From Spirochaetales bacterium (lineage in GTDB: Bacteria; Spirochaetota; Spirochaetia; Treponematales; Treponemataceae): a DNA stretch of 39,066 bases. Below are positions 6,567 through 16,235 of this stretch, piece by piece. Position 1 is the first letter of the stretch. Each line of letters starts with the position of its first letter. The notes beneath the pieces are model-generated. The model was not told where the DNA came from. It searched no databases and was given only the letters and a program-made list of their open reading frames with translations. The stretch is from the NCBI GenBank assembly GCA_030540405.1, contig JAUNWH010000023.1, positions 1 to 39,066 of the forward strand, given 5' to 3'. The position numbers were made by a program, and so were the translations under genes.

Positions 6567-9002
6567 CTAACCTCTTGCCGCAGCTGATTTTATAGCTTCC
6601 GCTTCACGTACTTGCTGTGCATCAAGCTCCTGCTTTACACCAAGCTCAAGAAGCTGGTTCACATCAATAATAAGAGAAACTGAACCGTCTCCAAGAACTG
6701 TCGCACCAGCAATTCCAGGAGAAGAAGTAAACTGATCCTGAAGAGGTTTTATTACAACATCTTCTTCGCCAATAAGAGCATCGACCATAACGCCGATTTT
6801 CTTTTCCTGAGAACCAACAATAACAATAAAGCAATATTCATCATTGTCTGTCTTGCGAATATTAAAGAGCCGTCCAAGACGCAGAATCGAAATAACTTCA
6901 TTGCGCACATTCAAAACTTCATAGTTGTCAATTGTATTTATTGTGTCAAGTTTTACACGCTGGCTTTCAATAACATTGGCAACAGGAATAGAGTAAACTT
7001 CTTTTCCAACGCGAACCAAAAGTCCCTGAATAATTGCAAGCGTAAGCGGAAGTCTTATAGAAAACTTAGAGCCTTTCCCTCTTTCGCTTGTAACATTGAT
7101 TGTTCCCTTTAGTTTTTCGACCATTGTCTTTACAACATCAAGACCTACTCCGCGTCCAGAAACACTGCTGATTTTGTCGCTTGTAGAAAATCCCGGAAGG
7201 AAAATAAGATTGTAGGCATCTTGATTTGAAAGAATTTTATTAGGACTTATAAGACCTTTTTTGATTGCCTTTTCTCTGACTTTATCAACTTCAATTCCAG
7301 TGCCGTCATCAATTATATCAATGACAATCATGTTGCCTTCATTTGCAGCGCGCAAAGTCAAAGTTCCAGTCTCGTCTTTTCCGATTGCCTTTCTTTGCTC
7401 CGGCGGCTCAATTCCGTGGTCAACAGAATTTCTTACACAGTGCATGATTGGATCCAGCAAATCATCAACAACAGTTTTGTCAAGTTCTGTATCTTCACCT
7501 TCAATAACAAGGTTGACTTTTCTGCCCAAATCACGGCTCAAATCACGGACAACGCGCGGAAATCTGTTGAAAATAGTTCCAATAGGAACCATTCGGATTT
7601 TCATAACGCCTTCCTGAAGCTCGCCAGTAATGCGTCCAAGATTCTGCGTTGTAGAACGGTATTTTGTAGAAGAAGACTTGAATTCATTTTCAAAAGCATC
7701 GAACCAAGAAGACATAGAACCAAATTCTTCTGTTATCTTCTGCATAATTTCTTTCATCTGCACGCCGTTTTGAAGCTCTTCAATATACTTTGGCATACAT
7801 TCCATAAGACGGCGGTGTTTTTCTTTGAAAGAAAGATTCAAATTCTGAAGTTTTACCTGCAGGTCAGCCATGTGGAGTCCGTTCTGGTTAAATGCGGCTT
7901 TTGTAATAACAGTTTCAGAAACAAGATTCATAAGATTGTCAACACGCTTTGAATCAACTCTTAAAATTGAAGACTGATTTACAGCATGACCAGCAGCAGG
8001 CTTTTTTGCAGGCTGCGCATTGTTCTGTGCAGGCTCAGTTTTATTTTCTTGTGCCGGTGCAGCTGGAGTTTCCGCAGGCTTAGGCTGCGCTTCAACAGCA
8101 GGCGCAGCATCTTGAGCTTTTTCCGGCGCAGGAGCCTGAACTACAGGAGACGCAACAGCAGAAGAAGCACCAGAAACTGCCTGGGCATCAACAGCAAGAG
8201 TTACATCATCCAAGAAAGCCGCATCTTCAAGAGCAGAGCCTTCATTTGCTGAAGAAACATAGTAAACAACTTGCGGATGGAACTCATCCTCGTAAAGCTC
8301 TTCAAAATCAGGAACAGTCTTTAAAACCGTTCCGCAGTTCTTTAGAGCCGCAAAAACCTGAATTCCGCCAACGCTGTTCATTGGATTTGATTCATCAAAA
8401 GTAACATTCACAGACCAAAGCTTCTGGCCTTCTGGAACTGCATTTTTAAGTTCCGTGTATTCGTCATCAGACAACGGCGGAACAGGCGGCATTCCATTGG
8501 AAGACTGAACAGCTGGCGCTGGCTCACTGGCAGCCGTTTTTTCAGCAGGAGCAGCACCAAGCATTCCAGACGGAAGTTTTACGTGCGCGCTCTTCTTTGG
8601 AGCTTTTGCCGGTATAAATGAATTGATTTTCTGGACAATAGGAGTTATATCTTCCTGATAAACAGAACCATTGCTTCTTGCATCAAGCATAGCTTTTATA
8701 GTATCTATAGAAGACAATAAAACATCTACAATAGGCTCAGAGACTGCAACAAGACCACTTCTAAGCGCATCAAGCAAATCTTCCACATCATGACAGAATG
8801 TTGCAAGTTCATTCATTTCCACAGTAGCCGAACCGCCTTTCAATGTATGCGCCGCTCGGAAAATTTCATCTATGGCATCATGATTTGAAGGATCATTCTC
8901 TATTACAAGAATGTTGCTTTCAAGAGTCTCTACCTGCTGTTCAGCTTCTGAAAAAAAATCCTTCAGAAGCTCTTCATTATTGGCATCAAGATAATCACTC
9001 AT
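6567..9002 (-). CDS. cheA: Chemotaxis histidine kinase CheA
   Basis: Protein of 811 residues. P1 phosphotransfer domain at 1-105 with H52 in RAAHTLKGGS; an Ala/Pro-rich linker; a P2-like CheY-binding region about 175-270; a second Ala/Pro/Glu-rich linker 275-340; P3 dimerisation region about 345-470; P4 ATPase about 470-655 with the N box (H521, N525, H529), DDGTGI, FLPGFST and SGRGVGLDVV; and P5 CheW-like domain 655-795. P3 is about twice the usual length of 60-70 residues, because of an extra helical stretch at about 385-450. It autophosphorylates in response to receptors and passes phosphate to CheY. First gene of the operon, with no SD and a -10 box directly upstream. Confidence 0.97.
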   Translation of the reverse strand: MSDYLDANNEELLKDFFSEAEQQVETLESNILVIENDPSNHDAIDEIFRAAHTLKGGSATVEMNELATFCHDVEDLLDALRSGLVAVSEPIVDVLLSSIDTIKAMLDARSNGSVYQEDITPIVQKINSFIPAKAPKKSAHVKLPSGMLGAAPAEKTAASEPAPAVQSSNGMPPVPPLSDDEYTELKNAVPEGQKLWSVNVTFDESNPMNSVGGIQVFAALKNCGTVLKTVPDFEELYEDEFHPQVVYYVSSANEGSALEDAAFLDDVTLAVDAQAVSGASSAVASPVVQAPAPEKAQDAAPAVEAQPKPAETPAAPAQENKTEPAQNNAQPAKKPAAGHAVNQSSILRVDSKRVDNLMNLVSETVITKAAFNQNGLHMADLQVKLQNLNLSFKEKHRRLMECMPKYIEELQNGVQMKEIMQKITEEFGSMSSWFDAFENEFKSSSTKYRSTTQNLGRITGELQEGVMKIRMVPIGTIFNRFPRVVRDLSRDLGRKVNLVIEGEDTELDKTVVDDLLDPIMHCVRNSVDHGIEPPEQRKAIGKDETGTLTLRAANEGNMIVIDIIDDGTGIEVDKVREKAIKKGLISPNKILSNQDAYNLIFLPGFSTSDKISSVSGRGVGLDVVKTMVEKLKGTINVTSERGKGSKFSIRLPLTLAIIQGLLVRVGKEVYSIPVANVIESQRVKLDTINTIDNYEVLNVRNEVISILRLGRLFNIRKTDNDEYCFIVIVGSQEKKIGVMVDALIGEEDVVIKPLQDQFTSSPGIAGATVLGDGSVSLIIDVNQLLELGVKQELDAQQVREAEAIKSAAARG

Positions 9003-9009
9003 GAAATAT

Positions 9010-9037
9010 ATTTTAATCGAATATAATAAAAAATCAA
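9010..9037 (-). promoter_or_regulatory. Putative promoter of the che operon
   Basis: On the minus strand, TTGATT (9037-9032) and TAAAAT (9015-9010) with a 16-bp spacer. The -10 box ends 7 nt before the cheA ATG and no SD is seen, so cheA may be translated from a leaderless message. The surroundings are very AT-rich, so other -10 choices are possible. Confidence 0.4.
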
Positions 9038-9100
9038 GTAAAGTTTAATCTTTTTTATTGGAACATCTAAAAAAAATCCAAATGTTAAGTTTTTTTCTAT

Positions 9101-9132
9101 TCTTCCGAAAATCAAAGGACGGAAGATTTTTT
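9101..9132 (+). terminator. Terminator-like hairpin in leader of barrel gene
   Basis: TCTTCCG (9101-9107) pairs with CGGAAGA (9120-9126) and is followed at once by six T residues. It points towards the gene at 9173, whose SD is about 30 nt downstream. No plus-strand gene lies between cheA's start and this hairpin, so it would act as an attenuator in the leader, or protect the leader from reads coming from antisense of cheA. Confidence 0.5.
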
Positions 9133-9172
9133 CTTTATTTCTTGCACTGAAATTTTCCGCACGGAGGACTAA

Positions 9173-10417
9173 TTGAAACGAATTCTTTGCGCAGCCGCCA
9201 TTTCAATTTCAGCAGCTTTAAATTTATTTGCATTTGAAAGCCCGTATTTTAACGGATACACAGGATTTCTTGCCGGAATCCAAAATGAATACGACTCTGA
9301 AAAATTTGATCCGGCTTTTACTGGAGAAACTTTTTTTGCAGGCCAGATTGACTTTGGCGGAAAACTTTTCCTAAGAGGCGAATTCTACGCCAAGGCAAAC
9401 GACATATTTGAATACGACTCTTTGAACGGAGACACACCAAACTCATATCTTAGAGTGGAAGAAGTTTCAGCAACATACACAGTCAATTCGGCGCACGCCT
9501 CTCATTACATAAGCCTTTACTACGGAAATTTTGAACCGGTCGGCTCGGATTTGTTTCTTCAGCGTCAGTTCGGAATAAAGCCAATCCGCTCTTCATTTAC
9601 AGAAAGTTTCCGCGGACTTGCAGGCGCCAGCTACTATCCTCTTTATGCGCAGGGAATCGGCTACACATTTCATCCGGAAGGAACTTTTGCGGCGGGAATA
9701 AATCTTTATAAAAACAAAGCTGCGGAAGATGAAAACCAGGATGACGTTCTTAACCTTGACTTGAGGCTCGCATCTCTTGCTGGAATTTCAACAATTGATT
9801 TTTCAGCCGGGCTTGCTCTTCCTTCCGAAGTAAACAGCGAAGACAATGACGCGCTTGTGTACATAAAAGAGCTTCAGCTTCACGGCGGACTGAATTTTCT
9901 CATAGGAAACAGAAACACAACTTCTCTTTTGCTTCAGGGCGGCATAAATAAGTATATATTGAGAAAAAGCAACAGCAACTCTGACTCAGACAAACTGGAA
10001 ATGAAAGACGTCTGGGCATTTGTTGAGCCAAGAGTGCAGGGCAAATACATTTCCATTGACACTTCTGGATTTGTTTTTCCGGCGGAAGCTGCAGAAGACA
10101 TGATTTTCCTTAGAAATATCATAAGAAGATACCCTGGAACTGAAAATGTTCTTGGAATGAATTTAAATATCCACACAGACAGACTTTACGCAGGAGCAAC
10201 TCGGCTTTCTGTTGGAGCGCACACAACTTTTGCAGTTTCGCGCGTCGATCCAGACGGAGATGATAAAAAAGAAAAAAGCTTGTGCATTTCGCCTTATGCA
10301 GGAATAGAAATTCTTGGCGGAACATTGAACGCATCACTTTCTGTAAACTTGCTGGATCTTAAAAGCGACCCGGAAAAAAGCTATTCAGCTACAATCGGAT
10401 TCAAAACAAAATTCTAA
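9173..10417 (+). CDS. Predicted outer-membrane beta-barrel protein
   Basis: Protein of 414 residues from a TTG start at 9173, chosen because GGAGG (9163-9167) sits 5 nt upstream and the residues that follow make a signal peptide (KRILCAAAISISAALNLFA, cleavage about residue 20). The mature part is rich in aromatic and alternating polar/hydrophobic stretches with Gly-rich turns, and ends in phenylalanine (IGFKTKF), the usual C-terminal signature of outer-membrane barrels. It is not a recognisable Tpr/MOSP porin. Function is unknown; a role as porin or surface protein is inference. It is divergent from cheA and convergent with the OmpR-type regulator, with only 3 bp between the stop codons. Confidence 0.7.
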   Translation: MKRILCAAAISISAALNLFAFESPYFNGYTGFLAGIQNEYDSEKFDPAFTGETFFAGQIDFGGKLFLRGEFYAKANDIFEYDSLNGDTPNSYLRVEEVSATYTVNSAHASHYISLYYGNFEPVGSDLFLQRQFGIKPIRSSFTESFRGLAGASYYPLYAQGIGYTFHPEGTFAAGINLYKNKAAEDENQDDVLNLDLRLASLAGISTIDFSAGLALPSEVNSEDNDALVYIKELQLHGGLNFLIGNRNTTSLLLQGGINKYILRKSNSNSDSDKLEMKDVWAFVEPRVQGKYISIDTSGFVFPAEAAEDMIFLRNIIRRYPGTENVLGMNLNIHTDRLYAGATRLSVGAHTTFAVSRVDPDGDDKKEKSLCISPYAGIEILGGTLNASLSVNLLDLKSDPEKSYSATIGFKTKF

Positions 10418-10420
10418 AAC

Positions 10421-11098
10421 CTAAGAAATTTCCTCCAAGGAGTAGCCTATGCCGCGCGCAGTTCTTATCCGTGCGTTGACATTAAGCTGCTCCATTTTTT
10501 TTCTGATAAAGGAAATATAAACTTCAACGTTATTATATTCAGCCGCGCTGTTTCCGCCCCAAATTTTTTCTATAATAAGCTCTTTTTTTACAATCTGATG
10601 CGGAGAATCAAATAAAAGCGTAAGAATCAAAAGTTCCTTTAAAGAAATTTTCATAGATTCGCCGCTGGAATTTTGAATTTCGCATGAATTTTTATTCAGC
10701 AGAAAATTTCCCATTGAAACTGTGCTCACCTTGAATTCGCCTTTTCGTCTTGTAAGAGCTTTTATCCTTGCAAGAAATTCTTCAAATGAAAAAGGCCGCC
10801 TTATATAATCGTCCGCGCCGGAATCAAGACCTTCAACAATTTCATCAATAGAAGGACTTTCGGACATAAGAAGAACCGGAACAAAATTTTTTTTCTCGCG
10901 GAGAATTTTTACTGCCTCAAGTCCGCCCATTTTAGGAAGAGAAGCCTCAATGACAAGCGCGTCATAAATTTCAGAAGAGGCATATTCAATAATTTCTGTT
11001 CCCGTGTAAACTGTGTCAGTTCCAAAATGATTTTTCTGCAAGAACTCAGCCAAAGCTTGGGAATTTCTTACATTGTCATCGGCAAGTAAAATTCGCAT
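10421..11098 (-). CDS. OmpR-type regulator with atypical receiver
   Basis: Protein of 225 residues from the ATG at 11098 (MRILLADDN); 20 upstream in-frame codons are an extension without family similarity. Residues 1-115 are a receiver domain and about 128-225 an OmpR/PhoB winged helix. The acidic pocket D7/D8 is kept, but the phospho-acceptor position is Glu51 (YDALVIEASLPKMGG, where active proteins have Asp) and the conserved Lys is Arg101 (YIRRPF). It is therefore probably not switched by a kinase in the usual way. No histidine kinase is adjacent. There is no SD, and TATAAT ends 8 nt before the ATG, suggesting a leaderless message. DNA targets unknown. Confidence 0.88.
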   Translation of the reverse strand: MRILLADDNVRNSQALAEFLQKNHFGTDTVYTGTEIIEYASSEIYDALVIEASLPKMGGLEAVKILREKKNFVPVLLMSESPSIDEIVEGLDSGADDYIRRPFSFEEFLARIKALTRRKGEFKVSTVSMGNFLLNKNSCEIQNSSGESMKISLKELLILTLLFDSPHQIVKKELIIEKIWGGNSAAEYNNVEVYISFIRKKMEQLNVNARIRTARGIGYSLEEIS

Positions 11099-11106
11099 AA
11101 AATTTA

Positions 11107-11112
11107 TTATAA
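11107..11112 (-). promoter_or_regulatory. Putative -10 box of OmpR-type regulator
   Basis: A perfect TATAAT on the minus strand ends 8 nt before the ATG at 11098. The -35 region is weak (a TTGTTT lies 15 bp further upstream). If used, the transcript would start 1-2 nt before the start codon. Confidence 0.4.
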
Positions 11113-11183
11113 GATAAATTTTCAGTAAACAAAAGGGCAAATATAGTCTGAATATCAAGTTTTGATAAAAACAACTACTTTAG

Positions 11184-11258
11184 TGTCATTCCCATGCTAC
11201 GACATGGGAATCTATTGTAAAATTCTAATAGATTATCGGGTCTAGCCCGATAATGACA
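11184..11258. repeat. 75-bp cruciform-like structured repeat
   Basis: A nested set of inverted repeats. The ends are TGTCATT (11184-11190) and AATGACA (11252-11258). Inside are arm 1, CCCATG/CATGGG (11191-11196, 11203-11208); a central stem AATCTATT/AATAGATT (11209-11216, 11227-11234); and arm 2, ATCGGG/CCCGAT (11235-11240, 11246-11251). Every base outside three loops is paired, giving a four-way-junction shape in either DNA or RNA. It lies in the 209-bp gap between usp and the OmpR-type regulator. Related copies are at 37717-37780, and half-copies at 26504-26532 and 37835-37861. It looks like a dispersed non-coding repeat; no T-run follows, so it is not a simple terminator. Confidence 0.85.
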
Positions 11259-11307
11259 TTAAATTATAAAATCGAATTTCAGACAGTTCAAAGCATTCTA
11301 TAAGAAA

Positions 11308-11805
11308 TTAAACAAGCTTGAATTTCTGCTCGACATAAGGCTCGCGGACAACCATTACAGAACAGTGCGCGCTTCCAATTATTTCGCTGTCTTGAGAAGA
11401 AATCACATCGCGTGAAAGTGAAGAAAGATGATCAAGGTTTTTTGCGCCGCCCAAAAGAATGAGATCCGCTTTGAATTCATCCGCGGCTGTAATAATTTCA
11501 GACCAGACTGCGCCTTTGCGGATTTCAGTTTCAATTTTTACACCTTTTGACTTTGCAAGGTCAGTCACGTAATCCAAATTTTTTTCGCTGTCAGATTCCA
11601 GGCTTTTTGCAATAGATTCACCTTCCTGCGAAACCATAAATTTCTGCAAAGTAAGATACTTTATGGAAGCAGTGTCTACAACGCTTACAACTTTTACCGC
11701 GCACTTGTAAACTTTTGCCATAAGAATTGCGTACAAAACTGTATGAAGAGAAGAGCGTGAACCATTGTAGCCAACCACAATCCGCTGAAAAAGAGGTTTT
11801 ATCAT
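11308..11805 (-). CDS. Universal stress protein (UspA family)
   Basis: Protein of 165 residues with a single Usp domain: an opening RIVVGYNGSRSS strand-loop, a central helix pair, and LILLGGAKNL … IIGSAHCSVMVVRE at the end. The nucleotide-loop spacing departs from the classic G-x2-G-x9-G-S/T form, so ATP binding is uncertain. Its ATG overlaps the atpD stop codon (ATGA), so it is translationally coupled to the V-ATPase operon and is its last gene. A role in sensing or tuning energy state is plausible but is inference. Confidence 0.87.
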   Translation of the reverse strand: MIKPLFQRIVVGYNGSRSSLHTVLYAILMAKVYKCAVKVVSVVDTASIKYLTLQKFMVSQEGESIAKSLESDSEKNLDYVTDLAKSKGVKIETEIRKGAVWSEIITAADEFKADLILLGGAKNLDHLSSLSRDVISSQDSEIIGSAHCSVMVVREPYVEQKFKLV

Positions 11806-12425
11806 TTTTCACCCTGCCTTTTTTTTAAAGACTTCATAACGAAAACATTGTCACGTTCCCGTTCCTCAAGAACACCTTCAATATACTTCACAGTTTCCTT
11901 GTCCTGCGGAATAACCGTTTTATCCAAAGCATTTACGCGCCGCTGGGTTTTCTTGACTTCAAGAGCAAGTCTCCAGGCGACAGTTCTTATGCTCGCCATT
12001 TTTGTAAGAAGCGTCAAAAGCTCAAAAAAATCCGCCATGACTTCATCGCTGTCTGCAAAAGTTCCCATAAAAGAAGAAAACAATCTTCTCTGCGGAAGGT
12101 TCACATCAATTGTTGTAAAAGACATTCCTGCAATGACGGTTGGCTTTTTCGTAATTTCAAAGTTGTAGTCAATTCCGTGAGCAATCCGCTCAACACGGTC
12201 GCCGCCGACAGAAACAAGCATTTTTTTCAGCGCAGGATATGCTTTCTGAATGCACTTGTCAATCTGATTTTCCAGAAGCTTAACCTGCTCAACAATTCTC
12301 ATAAGCTCCATTACAAGAATCTCACGCTTTTGCTCAAGCAAGTCATAGCCTTCAGTACTGATTGCCAGCTGCTCTTTTATTGCGAGAAGATTGGATTTTG
12401 TCGGGGCAATATTCAGTTTCGCCAT
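11802..12425 (-). CDS. atpD: V-type ATP synthase subunit D
   Basis: Central rotor-shaft subunit of the V1 head, 207 residues, mostly long coiled-coil helices. The family start KLNIAPTKSNLLAIKEQL is present, and the C-terminal half holds the typical RRVNALDKTVIP region that ends the shaft helix. It turns inside the A3B3 hexamer and couples catalysis to the c-ring. It starts 2 bp after atpB and overlaps usp by 4 bp. Confidence 0.95.
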   Translation of the reverse strand: MAKLNIAPTKSNLLAIKEQLAISTEGYDLLEQKREILVMELMRIVEQVKLLENQIDKCIQKAYPALKKMLVSVGGDRVERIAHGIDYNFEITKKPTVIAGMSFTTIDVNLPQRRLFSSFMGTFADSDEVMADFFELLTLLTKMASIRTVAWRLALEVKKTQRRVNALDKTVIPQDKETVKYIEGVLEERERDNVFVMKSLKKRQGEK

Positions 12426-12427
12426 AG

Positions 12428-13813
12428 TCAGTTCTCTAAAGCTTTCGGAAGATACTTGTCAATCATCTCATTCTTGATTCTGTAAAGTTCTTCGCGCGGA
12501 AGAATACTCAGCATTTTCCAGCCCAAGTCAAGAGTCTGATCTATTGAGCGGTCTTCGTATTCGCCTTGGGTAAAGAATTTCGCTTCAAGCTCATTTCCGA
12601 ATTTCAAGTAGCACTGGTCAAGCTCAGAAAGTTCCTCTTCGCCAATAATTGAAGCAAGGTTTCGGATTGACTTTACTTTGCTGTAAGCGGCAAAAAGCTG
12701 GCTTGAAACAGGAGCGTGGTCTTCGCGGGTCATGCCTTCACCAATTCCGTCTTTCATAAGGCGGCTCAAGCTAGGAAGCCCTGATACAGGCGGATACATT
12801 CCCTTCTGGCTCATTTCACGGTCAAGAACAATCTGGCCTTCCGTAATATATCCTGTAAGGTCAGGAATTGGATGCGAAATATCATCATTCGGCATAGAAA
12901 GAATAGGAATCTGCGTAATTGAACCTGTGCTTCCCTGAATTTTTCCTGCGCGCTCATAAAGCTCAGCCAAATTTGAGTAAAGATAGCCCGGATAGCCTTT
13001 TCTTCCAGGAACTTCACCACGCGTTGTTGAAATTTCACGCAAGGCTTCACAATAGTTTGTCATGTCTGTCATAACAACAAGAACGTGCATATTGCATTCG
13101 TAAGCAAGATATTCAGCGGCAGTAAGAGCGCATCTCGGCGTAATAATACGTTCAATGGAAGGAGCGTCAGCCAAAGACTGGAACATTACAACTTTGGACA
13201 AAACTCCAGACTCTTCAAAAGTATGCTTAAAGAACTGCGCAACATCGTATTTTATTCCCATTCCGGCAAAAACCATAACAAATTCTTCATTGCTATTAAG
13301 AATTTTAGCCTGGCGGATAATCTGGGCAGCAAGCTTGTTGTGCGGAAGTCCGTTTCCAGAGAAAATCGGAAGCTTTTGTCCGCGGATAAGCGTGTTCATT
13401 CCGTCAATTGAAGAAATTCCAGTCTGAATAAAGTCGCGCGGATAAACACGGGCATAAGGATTTATCGGGTTTCCGTTTACATTTACTTTTTTGTCTGAAA
13501 TAATCTGCGGATAGCCGTCTATAGGCTCGCCAAGTCCGTTGAAAATACGTCCGAGAAGTCCTTTTCCAACACGCAACTCCATCGGCTCTTCAAGGAATTC
13601 CACAGTTGTATTTTCCAAGTCAAGGCCAGTTGTGCTTCCGAAAATCTGAACAATCGCAGTTTTTTCATTCAAATCGATAATGCGTCCAGTCTTTTTTTCA
13701 CCGTTTTTATCGCGGACATAAACAACTTCATCATAAGAGGAATTTTCACTGCGTTTTACAGCTACAATCGGTCCGTCAACAGAAGTCAGTCCTGTATATT
13801 CAATTCCTTTCAT
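12428..13813 (-). CDS. atpB: V-type ATP synthase subunit B
   Basis: Non-catalytic nucleotide-binding subunit of the A3B3 head, 461 residues. The region equivalent to the P-loop is the family's degenerate form ([17 protein letters not shown]), which separates B from A and from F-type alpha/beta. [20 protein letters not shown] and the C-terminal helical domain are typical. Its ATG overlaps the atpA stop by 4 bp (ATGA), indicating coupled translation and equal stoichiometry with A. Confidence 0.97.
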   Translation of the reverse strand: MKGIEYTGLTSVDGPIVAVKRSENSSYDEVVYVRDKNGEKKTGRIIDLNEKTAIVQIFGSTTGLDLENTTVEFLEEPMELRVGKGLLGRIFNGLGEPIDGYPQIISDKKVNVNGNPINPYARVYPRDFIQTGISSIDGMNTLIRGQKLPIFSGNGLPHNKLAAQIIRQAKILNSNEEFVMVFAGMGIKYDVAQFFKHTFEESGVLSKVVMFQSLADAPSIERIITPRCALTAAEYLAYECNMHVLVVMTDMTNYCEALREISTTRGEVPGRKGYPGYLYSNLAELYERAGKIQGSTGSITQIPILSMPNDDISHPIPDLTGYITEGQIVLDREMSQKGMYPPVSGLPSLSRLMKDGIGEGMTREDHAPVSSQLFAAYSKVKSIRNLASIIGEEELSELDQCYLKFGNELEAKFFTQGEYEDRSIDQTLDLGWKMLSILPREELYRIKNEMIDKYLPKALEN

Positions 13814-15600
13814 AGTGCAACATCCTTGCGGTACATTCTTTCAAGTTCCGCCATCTGGTCGTCAAGGTGATTTTGAATAGTTGTAAGCTCGTCAAGCTTG
13901 TCGTTCGGAATTTCACTCTTTGCCCTGATTATTTCATTGCGAACAGGAAGCTCGGTAACTTTCAAAAGCGGACATCCGGATTTTATAACCTTTAACGCTT
14001 TTTCATAGAAAGTCATCATAAGCAAAAGTATATTCACCTGTTTTTCCGGAACTGCATAAGCATCGATTGAATCAAACGCATTCTGCTGCAAAAATCCGTT
14101 TTTAATCATTTCGCAGACAGTAAGAATAAGACGGTCGCTGTCCGGCAAAGCATCAGCACCAATCAAGCGGACAATCTGCTGAAGACGCTGTTCACGCTTA
14201 AGCAAATCCAAAGCCTGAACACGAATTGAAGCCCAGCGTGGATCAAATTTGTCCCACCAGCCTTTAATTTCCGCGGCATATTCTGAATATGAATCAATCC
14301 ATCCAATAGCAGGATAATGGCGCGCATTTGCAAGTTCCCGGTCCAACGCCCAGAAACAGCGGATAAAACGCTTTGTGTGCTGGGTTACAGGCTCAGAAAA
14401 GTCGCCACCCGCAGGAGAAACAGCCCCAATAACAGAAACAGAGCCTTCCTTCCCGCAAAGAGAATTAACACGACCGGCACGCTCGTAGAATTCAGCAAGA
14501 CGAGTCGGAAGATATGCAGGATAACCTTCTTCCGCAGGCATTTCCTCCATACGGCCAGAAAGCTCACGCAAAGCCTCTGCCCATCTTGAAGTCGAGTCTG
14601 CCATGATTGCAACGTGCATTCCCATGTCGCGGTAATATTCAGCAAGAGTGATTCCCGAATAAAGTGAAACTTCACGCGCCGCAACAGGCATATTTGAAGT
14701 GTTTGCGATTAAAATCGTGCGTTCCATAAGAGAACGTCCAGTACGAGGATCAATCAAAGTCGGAAACTCTGTTAGAACGTCCGTCATTTCGTTTCCGCGC
14801 TCACCGCATCCAATGTAGACAATCAAGTCGGCATCGCACCATTTTGCAATCGCGTGCTGGGTCATTGTTTTTCCAGTACCGAATCCGCCTGGAATCGCAG
14901 CAGTTCCGCCCTTTGAAAGCGGAAAGAAAACGTCAATTACACGAAGACCTGTAACAAGCGGCTGGCTTACTTCAAGTTTTTGTGCAAAAGGACGAGGCTT
15001 GCGCAAAGGCCAATACTGGCTCATCGAAATATTTTCACCAAGTTCTGTAGTAGCGATTGTTTCATCAATTGTATAAGAGCCTTTTCCGGCAAAAGTCTTT
15101 AGAACACGTCCGCGGATTGTCGGAGGAACCATAATCTTGTGAACAATAGAACCAGTTTCCTGAACAGTTCCAAGAACCATTCCAGGAGCAATGGAAAGAC
15201 CTTCACACATTTCTTTTCCGTCGGAAGGATGAGCGGCAGGAATAAATTCCCATTTCTTTTTATTGTCGATAGGCTCTGTGCGCTGGCCAGAAAGCAGGAA
15301 AACTCCGCCGTCTTCATACATTTCTTTTAAAGGACGCTGAATTCCATCATAAATTGTGCCTACAAGTCCAGGACCAAGCTTAAGTGAAAGAGGACGCTCG
15401 CTAGAAACAACCTGCTCACCAACGTGCATTCCAGTAACGTCTTCGTAAACCTGAATTGTTGCCTTTCCTTCACTCTGGCGGATTATTTCACCAATAAGCT
15501 TCTTTTCGCCAACATCAACAACGTCGTAAAGTCCGCATTTTTCAAGACCTTCAGCATAGACTATAGGACCTGAAATTCGGGTTATTTTTCCAGTAATCAT
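13810..15600 (-). CDS. atpA: V-type ATP synthase catalytic subunit A
   Basis: Catalytic subunit, 596 residues. The N-terminal barrel and the 'non-homologous' bulge specific to V/A-type A subunits (about 90-195) are present. The P-loop at 238-245 reads GGFGTGKT, where most A subunits have GPFGSGKT; the catalytic Lys244 and Thr245 are kept. [10 protein letters not shown] supplies the catalytic glutamate. It hydrolyses or makes ATP at the A/B interface. Its ATG overlaps the atpE stop (ATGA). The length matches the family. Confidence 0.97.
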   Translation of the reverse strand: MITGKITRISGPIVYAEGLEKCGLYDVVDVGEKKLIGEIIRQSEGKATIQVYEDVTGMHVGEQVVSSERPLSLKLGPGLVGTIYDGIQRPLKEMYEDGGVFLLSGQRTEPIDNKKKWEFIPAAHPSDGKEMCEGLSIAPGMVLGTVQETGSIVHKIMVPPTIRGRVLKTFAGKGSYTIDETIATTELGENISMSQYWPLRKPRPFAQKLEVSQPLVTGLRVIDVFFPLSKGGTAAIPGGFGTGKTMTQHAIAKWCDADLIVYIGCGERGNEMTDVLTEFPTLIDPRTGRSLMERTILIANTSNMPVAAREVSLYSGITLAEYYRDMGMHVAIMADSTSRWAEALRELSGRMEEMPAEEGYPAYLPTRLAEFYERAGRVNSLCGKEGSVSVIGAVSPAGGDFSEPVTQHTKRFIRCFWALDRELANARHYPAIGWIDSYSEYAAEIKGWWDKFDPRWASIRVQALDLLKREQRLQQIVRLIGADALPDSDRLILTVCEMIKNGFLQQNAFDSIDAYAVPEKQVNILLLMMTFYEKALKVIKSGCPLLKVTELPVRNEIIRAKSEIPNDKLDELTTIQNHLDDQMAELERMYRKDVAL

Positions 15601-16235
15601 TCAGGCAACCTCCCGCCAAAAAGAGTCTGCGCAAGAACTCCTCTTTTTTCGTCCAAAATTTCCTTTATTTTTTCATCAAGCGTCAAACGGCAAGTAACAG
15701 AACCGTCCAAAGCCTTCAGTATAATTCCTTCTTTTAAATTGAATCCTTCAAGACTTTCGCGGGAAACAAGCTGAACATCTCCTGCCTCGCAAGAAGAAAG
15801 ATTCTGCAGAAAAACTTCTTTCAGCATAGATTCAGCGTCAGAAAGATTGAATCCAACAACAACCGCTGAAATTTTCTTTTCCTGAATTGCTTTTTTTGCA
15901 CGCTCGCAAAGGCTTTTTATAACAAGAAGACGTTTTTTGTCTCCGATAGATTCAAAGTACTTATCCATAGCTTCTATAATAGAGCCGTAAATATAAGAAA
16001 CCAAATAACGCTGCTTTTCAAGAGGAAGCGACGCATTTATATTTTTTTCATAAACAGCAATTCCTTCCGCGGAGATTTTTTCTGCGTCTGACTTCGCTTT
16101 TTCAATGCGGTCTTGAACTCCGTCAATGAGCTGCTTTGCGCTTTCGTCTGCCTTTGCAAGAATTTTTTCTGCTTTTTTTACACTGTCAGAACGAATTTCT
16201 TTGTCCAGAACTTCCGTTGAACGTAATTCTTCCAT
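15597..16235 (-). CDS. atpE: V-type ATP synthase subunit E
   Basis: Peripheral-stalk subunit, 212 residues from the ATG at 16235, which has GGAAGA about 8 nt upstream; 15 in-frame codons further upstream are not supported. The N-terminal half is a charged coiled coil rich in Ala, Lys and Glu (about 10-70), and the C-terminal half is globular and ends in TLFGGRLPE. It pairs with the small coiled-coil subunit at 20212-20520 to form the stator. A gap of 161 bp without a gene separates it from atpF. Confidence 0.88.
   Translation of the reverse strand: MEELRSTEVLDKEIRSDSVKKAEKILAKADESAKQLIDGVQDRIEKAKSDAEKISAEGIAVYEKNINASLPLEKQRYLVSYIYGSIIEAMDKYFESIGDKKRLLVIKSLCERAKKAIQEKKISAVVVGFNLSDAESMLKEVFLQNLSSCEAGDVQLVSRESLEGFNLKEGIILKALDGSVTCRLTLDEKIKEILDEKRGVLAQTLFGGRLPE

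Noticed and set aside
11184..11258. Simple rho-independent terminator
   Set aside because: No T-run follows on either strand, and the nested arms exceed what a terminator needs.
12428..15600. F-type ATP synthase alpha and beta subunits
   Set aside because: The A subunit has the V/A-type bulge, the B subunit has the degenerate P-loop, and subunits D, E, F, C, I and K are V/A-type.
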